Origin: an uncultured Eubacteriales bacterium
GTDB taxonomy: Bacteria > Bacillota > Clostridia > Oscillospirales > Acutalibacteraceae
Direction: 5' to 3'
NCBI GenBank assembly: GCA_900319255.1
Contig: ONNU01000082.1
Span: 1 to 14,857 of the forward strand
Length of the DNA stretch: 14,857 bases
Shown here: in pieces, positions 11,953 through 14,857 of the stretch
Position numbering within the stretch: the stretch's first letter is position 1
How the letters are laid out: every line of letters begins with the position of its first letter
Position numbers and translations under genes: made by a program
Notes under the pieces: generated by a model
What the model saw: only the letters and a program-made list of their open reading frames with translations
Databases searched by the model: none
What the model was told of the DNA's origin: nothing

Positions 11953-13719
11953 TCAGGCGTTGCTGTGTAAAAACTGGCTGTTGTACAGCTCGCTGTAGAA
12001 GCCGTTAAGGCGGAGAAGCTCTTCGTGGCTGCCCTGTTCGATGATATTGCCGTCCTTCATTACGAGGATAATGTCGGCTTCCTTTATCGTGGACAGGCGG
12101 TGGGCTACGATGAAGCTTGTCCTGCCCTTCATCATCTTTGCAAATGCCTGCTGTACGATAAGCTCTGTTCTTGTATCAATGGAGCTGGTGGCTTCGTCAA
12201 GTATCAGCATCGGCGGATCGCACAGCATTACTCTTGCTATGCATATGAGCTGACGCTGTCCCTGAGAGAGATTTGCCCCGTCCTCCGTTATCATCGTGTC
12301 ATAGCCCTTCGGCAGACAGCTTACAAAACGATGGATATGCGCTTTCTTTGCGGCTGCGATAACCTCATCGTCCGTTGCGTCTGGCTTGCCGTAGGCGATA
12401 TTGTCACGGACGCTTGCATTATAAAGCCAGCTCTCCTGCAATACCATTCCGTAATTGCTGCGAAGATCATTCCTTGACATTTCGTATATGCTCCTGCCGT
12501 CTATCGTTATCGAGCCGCTGTTAATATCGTAAAAACGCATCAGCAGATTGATGAGCGTTGTCTTTCCGCAGCCGGTGGGTCCTACTATGGCGACCCTCTG
12601 ACCTGATCTTACACTCAGATTGAAATCGGTGATAAGACGCTTCTGGGGAGTATAGGAGAATTCAGCGTGACTTATCTCGATATCGCCTTTCAGCTCACGG
12701 TTTGCCGGATCATCCTCCGGCTCCTCGCTCATATCCTCGCTGTCGAGAAATTCAAATATCCTTCCCGCTCCCGCAAGCGCTGCCTGAAGCTGGGGTATAA
12801 CGCCGGTCACTTCATTGAAGGGCTTTGTATACTGGTTTGCATAGGTTATGAAGGTTGCTATGCTGCCCACTGACATTGTGCCGGCAATGGCGCTCAGTGA
12901 GCCGAGTATTATTACCGCCGATGTTACAAGGCTGTTGACAAAGCGGGTGCTGGGATTTGCAAGGGATGAATAAAACTGGGATTTCTGCCCGCAGACGCGC
13001 AGGCGCTCGTTTATCTCTTCAAAGCTCTGCTGTGACTGCTCCTCATAGCCGAATGCCTTCACAAGCTTCTGCTGTCCCACATATTCGTCAATATAGGAGC
13101 TTATCTCCCCCTGAAGCTGCGACTGGCGCACAAACTGCTTTCTTGATATCTTTGTGATAAATGCCGCAACGAACATTGAAAGCGGGGTTATCACAACTAC
13201 CGCAAGCGCTATGGACGGGCTGAGAAATATCATAAAGCCCAGTGTGCAGAGTATCATCACTATTCCCGAAAAAAGCTGTGTAATGCCCTGCAGCAGACCG
13301 TCACCGATGCTGTCGGCGTCGTTTATCATGCGGCTGATAAGGTCGCCGTGAGCTGTGCGGTCAATTACCGAAAGGGGTACGCTGTTCCATTTTTTATATA
13401 TCAGCCTGCGGATATCCCTGACCGTGAAATATACCACCGAATTGGTACACATATTCATCAGCCACTGGAATACGCCCGAGCATATCACCGTTACTCCTAC
13501 TCCCAGCAGCAGCGTGCCTACTGCGGTAAAATCAACATTCCCTTTCTCTATCGCATTGTCTATCGCATAGCCCACAAGGATCGGCGCAAGCAGATTCAGC
13601 GTTACATACAGCATTGCAAATATCAGCGCCCAGAGAATATTGCCTTTATAAGGCGAGCAGTATTTCAGCAGTCTGGGGAGAGTCTTTTCCCCGGGCTTCA
13701 TTCTTTTTGCTTTTTTCAT
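11953..13719 (-). CDS. ABC exporter subunit with complete ATPase residues (heterodimer partner 2)
   Basis: A 588-residue half-transporter: a six-helix type IV exporter membrane domain (about 27-315), then one nucleotide-binding domain. It shows Walker A GPTGCGKTT (380-388), the signature LSQGQ (484-488), Walker B MLILD (504-508), catalytic Glu509 and switch His540 in VAHRLST. The signature departs from LSGGQ at its third residue. The partner encoded upstream has the reverse pattern, so the two should form an asymmetric heterodimer of the LmrCD / BmrCD / TM287-288 kind. Those pump drugs, lipids or peptides outward; the substrate here is unknown. AGGAGG stands 9 bases before the start. The start codon overlaps the upstream stop as ATGA. 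Confidence 0.93.
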   Translation of the reverse strand: MKKAKRMKPGEKTLPRLLKYCSPYKGNILWALIFAMLYVTLNLLAPILVGYAIDNAIEKGNVDFTAVGTLLLGVGVTVICSGVFQWLMNMCTNSVVYFTVRDIRRLIYKKWNSVPLSVIDRTAHGDLISRMINDADSIGDGLLQGITQLFSGIVMILCTLGFMIFLSPSIALAVVVITPLSMFVAAFITKISRKQFVRQSQLQGEISSYIDEYVGQQKLVKAFGYEEQSQQSFEEINERLRVCGQKSQFYSSLANPSTRFVNSLVTSAVIILGSLSAIAGTMSVGSIATFITYANQYTKPFNEVTGVIPQLQAALAGAGRIFEFLDSEDMSEEPEDDPANRELKGDIEISHAEFSYTPQKRLITDFNLSVRSGQRVAIVGPTGCGKTTLINLLMRFYDINSGSITIDGRSIYEMSRNDLRSNYGMVLQESWLYNASVRDNIAYGKPDATDDEVIAAAKKAHIHRFVSCLPKGYDTMITEDGANLSQGQRQLICIARVMLCDPPMLILDEATSSIDTRTELIVQQAFAKMMKGRTSFIVAHRLSTIKEADIILVMKDGNIIEQGSHEELLRLNGFYSELYNSQFLHSNA

Positions 13720-14857
13720 GCTGATCCCTCCTGTCCGTCCATGCCCTGTGACGAGCAGATCTCGTGATAAAGCTCACAGCCTTCAAGAAGCTCCTCATGT
13801 GTTCCCTGCGCCGCAATATGTCCCCCGTCAAGCACCAGTATCTTATCGGAGCTGCGTACTGCCGCAACACGCTGGGAAATGATGAACACCGTCATTCCCT
13901 CCATTTTATCAAGCTCTGCGCGAAGCCTTGCATCTGTCGCCATATCAAGAGCGCTGGCGCTGTCGTCAAGTATCAGTATCTCAGGCGTTTTCACAAGGGC
14001 GCGGGCTATAGTCAGTCTCTGACGCTGACCGCCGGAGAAATTGCTGCCGCCTGCGCTTACCTCGCTGTCAATGCCCTCCGGGAGCTTGCTCACAAATTCA
14101 TATGCCTGCGAGATACGGAGAGCCTTCTCTATCTGCTCATCATCCGCATTGTTGTCCGACCAGAGAAGATTCGAGCGTATAGTTCCGCTTTGCAGCACAG
14201 CCTTCTGAGGAACAATGCCCATTCCCTCTCTGAGCTGAGAAAACGGATATTCCCGGGCATCAACGCCGTTTACAAGCACCTGTCCTTCTCTCGGGTCGTA
14301 AAATCTGGGGATAAGACTTATCAGAGTGGATTTGCCCGAGCCTGTACCGCCGATAATGCCGATGGTGCTTCCTCTGGGGGCAGTAAAGCTGATATTGCTG
14401 AGGACATCGCCGCCGTCGCCGTAGCCGAAGCACACATCCCTGAATTCGACCGCAGGAGCGTTTTCATCCTCTTCGATTCTTTCCCCTGTCTTTTCCTTAA
14501 CAGACGGCACGGTATCAAAGACCTCGTTTACTCTTGCAGCCCCCGCAAAGGCTTTTGTAAATATGACCACTAAATTTGATACAACTATCATAGCAAGCAG
14601 TATCTGCGTCATATAATTGACCAGAGCGATTATCTCGCCGGTCTGGAGATCTCCGGCATTGACATTTACCGATCCGAACCAGACTATCGCAATGATAGCA
14701 GCCTGAGCTATTATATAAGTAACAGGGCTGAGCAGCGCTGACAGTCTGCCCACCCGGACGCTTGTGCGGGCAAGGTCTGAATTTGCCTTTTCAAAGGAAA
14801 TAGCGCTTTCGTCCTGCTTATTGAAAGCCCTGATAACACGGTTGCCTGAAAGGGTCT
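13716..14857 (-). CDS. ABC exporter subunit with degenerate ATPase site (partner 1), 5' end outside window
   Basis: The frame stays open to the window edge, beginning TLSGNRVIRAFNKQ, so about 200 N-terminal residues are missing. The 379 visible residues hold the last part of the membrane domain and a full nucleotide-binding domain. Walker A GGTGSGKST lies at about 14353-14327 and the signature FSGGQ is canonical. The residue after Walker B (ILILD) is Asp rather than Glu (codon 13964-13962), and the switch His is Gln in IISQRVA (codon 13874-13872). Both changes mark the non-hydrolysing site of heterodimeric exporters. The GTG at 14753 is internal, not the start. The stop overlaps the partner's ATG by four bases. 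Confidence 0.92.
   Translation of the reverse strand, partial: TLSGNRVIRAFNKQDESAISFEKANSDLARTSVRVGRLSALLSPVTYIIAQAAIIAIVWFGSVNVNAGDLQTGEIIALVNYMTQILLAMIVVSNLVVIFTKAFAGAARVNEVFDTVPSVKEKTGERIEEDENAPAVEFRDVCFGYGDGGDVLSNISFTAPRGSTIGIIGGTGSGKSTLISLIPRFYDPREGQVLVNGVDAREYPFSQLREGMGIVPQKAVLQSGTIRSNLLWSDNNADDEQIEKALRISQAYEFVSKLPEGIDSEVSAGGSNFSGGQRQRLTIARALVKTPEILILDDSASALDMATDARLRAELDKMEGMTVFIISQRVAAVRSSDKILVLDGGHIAAQGTHEELLEGCELYHEICSSQGMDGQEGSA

Noticed and set aside
13764..14573. Long plus-strand reading frame (269 codons) opposite the ABC exporter
   Set aside because: It is fully antisense to a well-supported nucleotide-binding domain and its translation is Cys/His/Arg-rich with no recognisable motif.
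14753..14753. GTG at 14753 as the start of the second ABC gene
   Set aside because: The frame upstream encodes conserved exporter sequence (GNRVIRAF), so the gene continues out of the window.

Overview
The window reads as chromosomal DNA of a Gram-positive, Ruminococcus-like member of the Clostridia (Bacillota). The grounds are AGGAGG-type ribosome binding sites, a consensus housekeeping-sigma promoter (TTGAAA, 17 bp, TATAAT), the gene order rplS / lepB / rbgA / rnhB / yraN, two lipoproteins with long Ser/Ala/Glu or Ser/Lys/Gln linkers, a starch-binding-type module, and intergenic gaps full of small palindromes. The genus is inferred from style and memory, not from a search.

Left part, plus strand (1-4060). 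An RlmI-type 23S rRNA cytosine methyltransferase (283-1515) is followed by two unlinked lipoprotein genes. The first (1753-2793) has a Ser-rich linker and what looks like an internally duplicated C-terminal domain. The second (3298-3981) ends in a CBM26-like carbohydrate-binding module. Each lipoprotein gene ends in a clear intrinsic terminator.

Middle and right parts, minus strand (4260-14857). Read in the direction of transcription, from right to left, there is a two-gene heterodimeric ABC exporter (first gene cut by the window edge). Next comes rplS with its own promoter, structured leader and terminator. It is followed by a membrane protein that looks like a signal peptidase lacking its catalytic residues, then lepB, rbgA, rnhB, yraN, an M19 dipeptidase and thrC, which ends at a strong terminator. 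The rbgA-rnhB-yraN-dipeptidase genes overlap or nearly touch and should be one transcript, probably continuing into thrC. A separate metallophosphoesterase gene (4260-4949) lies further left.

The least ordinary content is between the genes. A 351-bp segment (4985-5335) is bounded by 20-nt imperfect inverted repeats (17/20) and carries a 50-nt hairpin and a plausible outward promoter. A diverged copy of its distal ~220 bp lies at the left window edge (about 10-226). Both copies sit directly upstream of, and point toward, a gene (metallophosphoesterase and rlmI respectively). This looks like a MITE-like element that supplies a promoter and leader. A second set of gaps (1590-1735, 9885-9990, 11829-11890) shares a mosaic of small hairpins in which one hairpin keeps its fold but not its sequence. 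Heptamer-like repeats fill parts of the same gaps. No CRISPR array, tRNA, rRNA, transposase or phage gene was seen.
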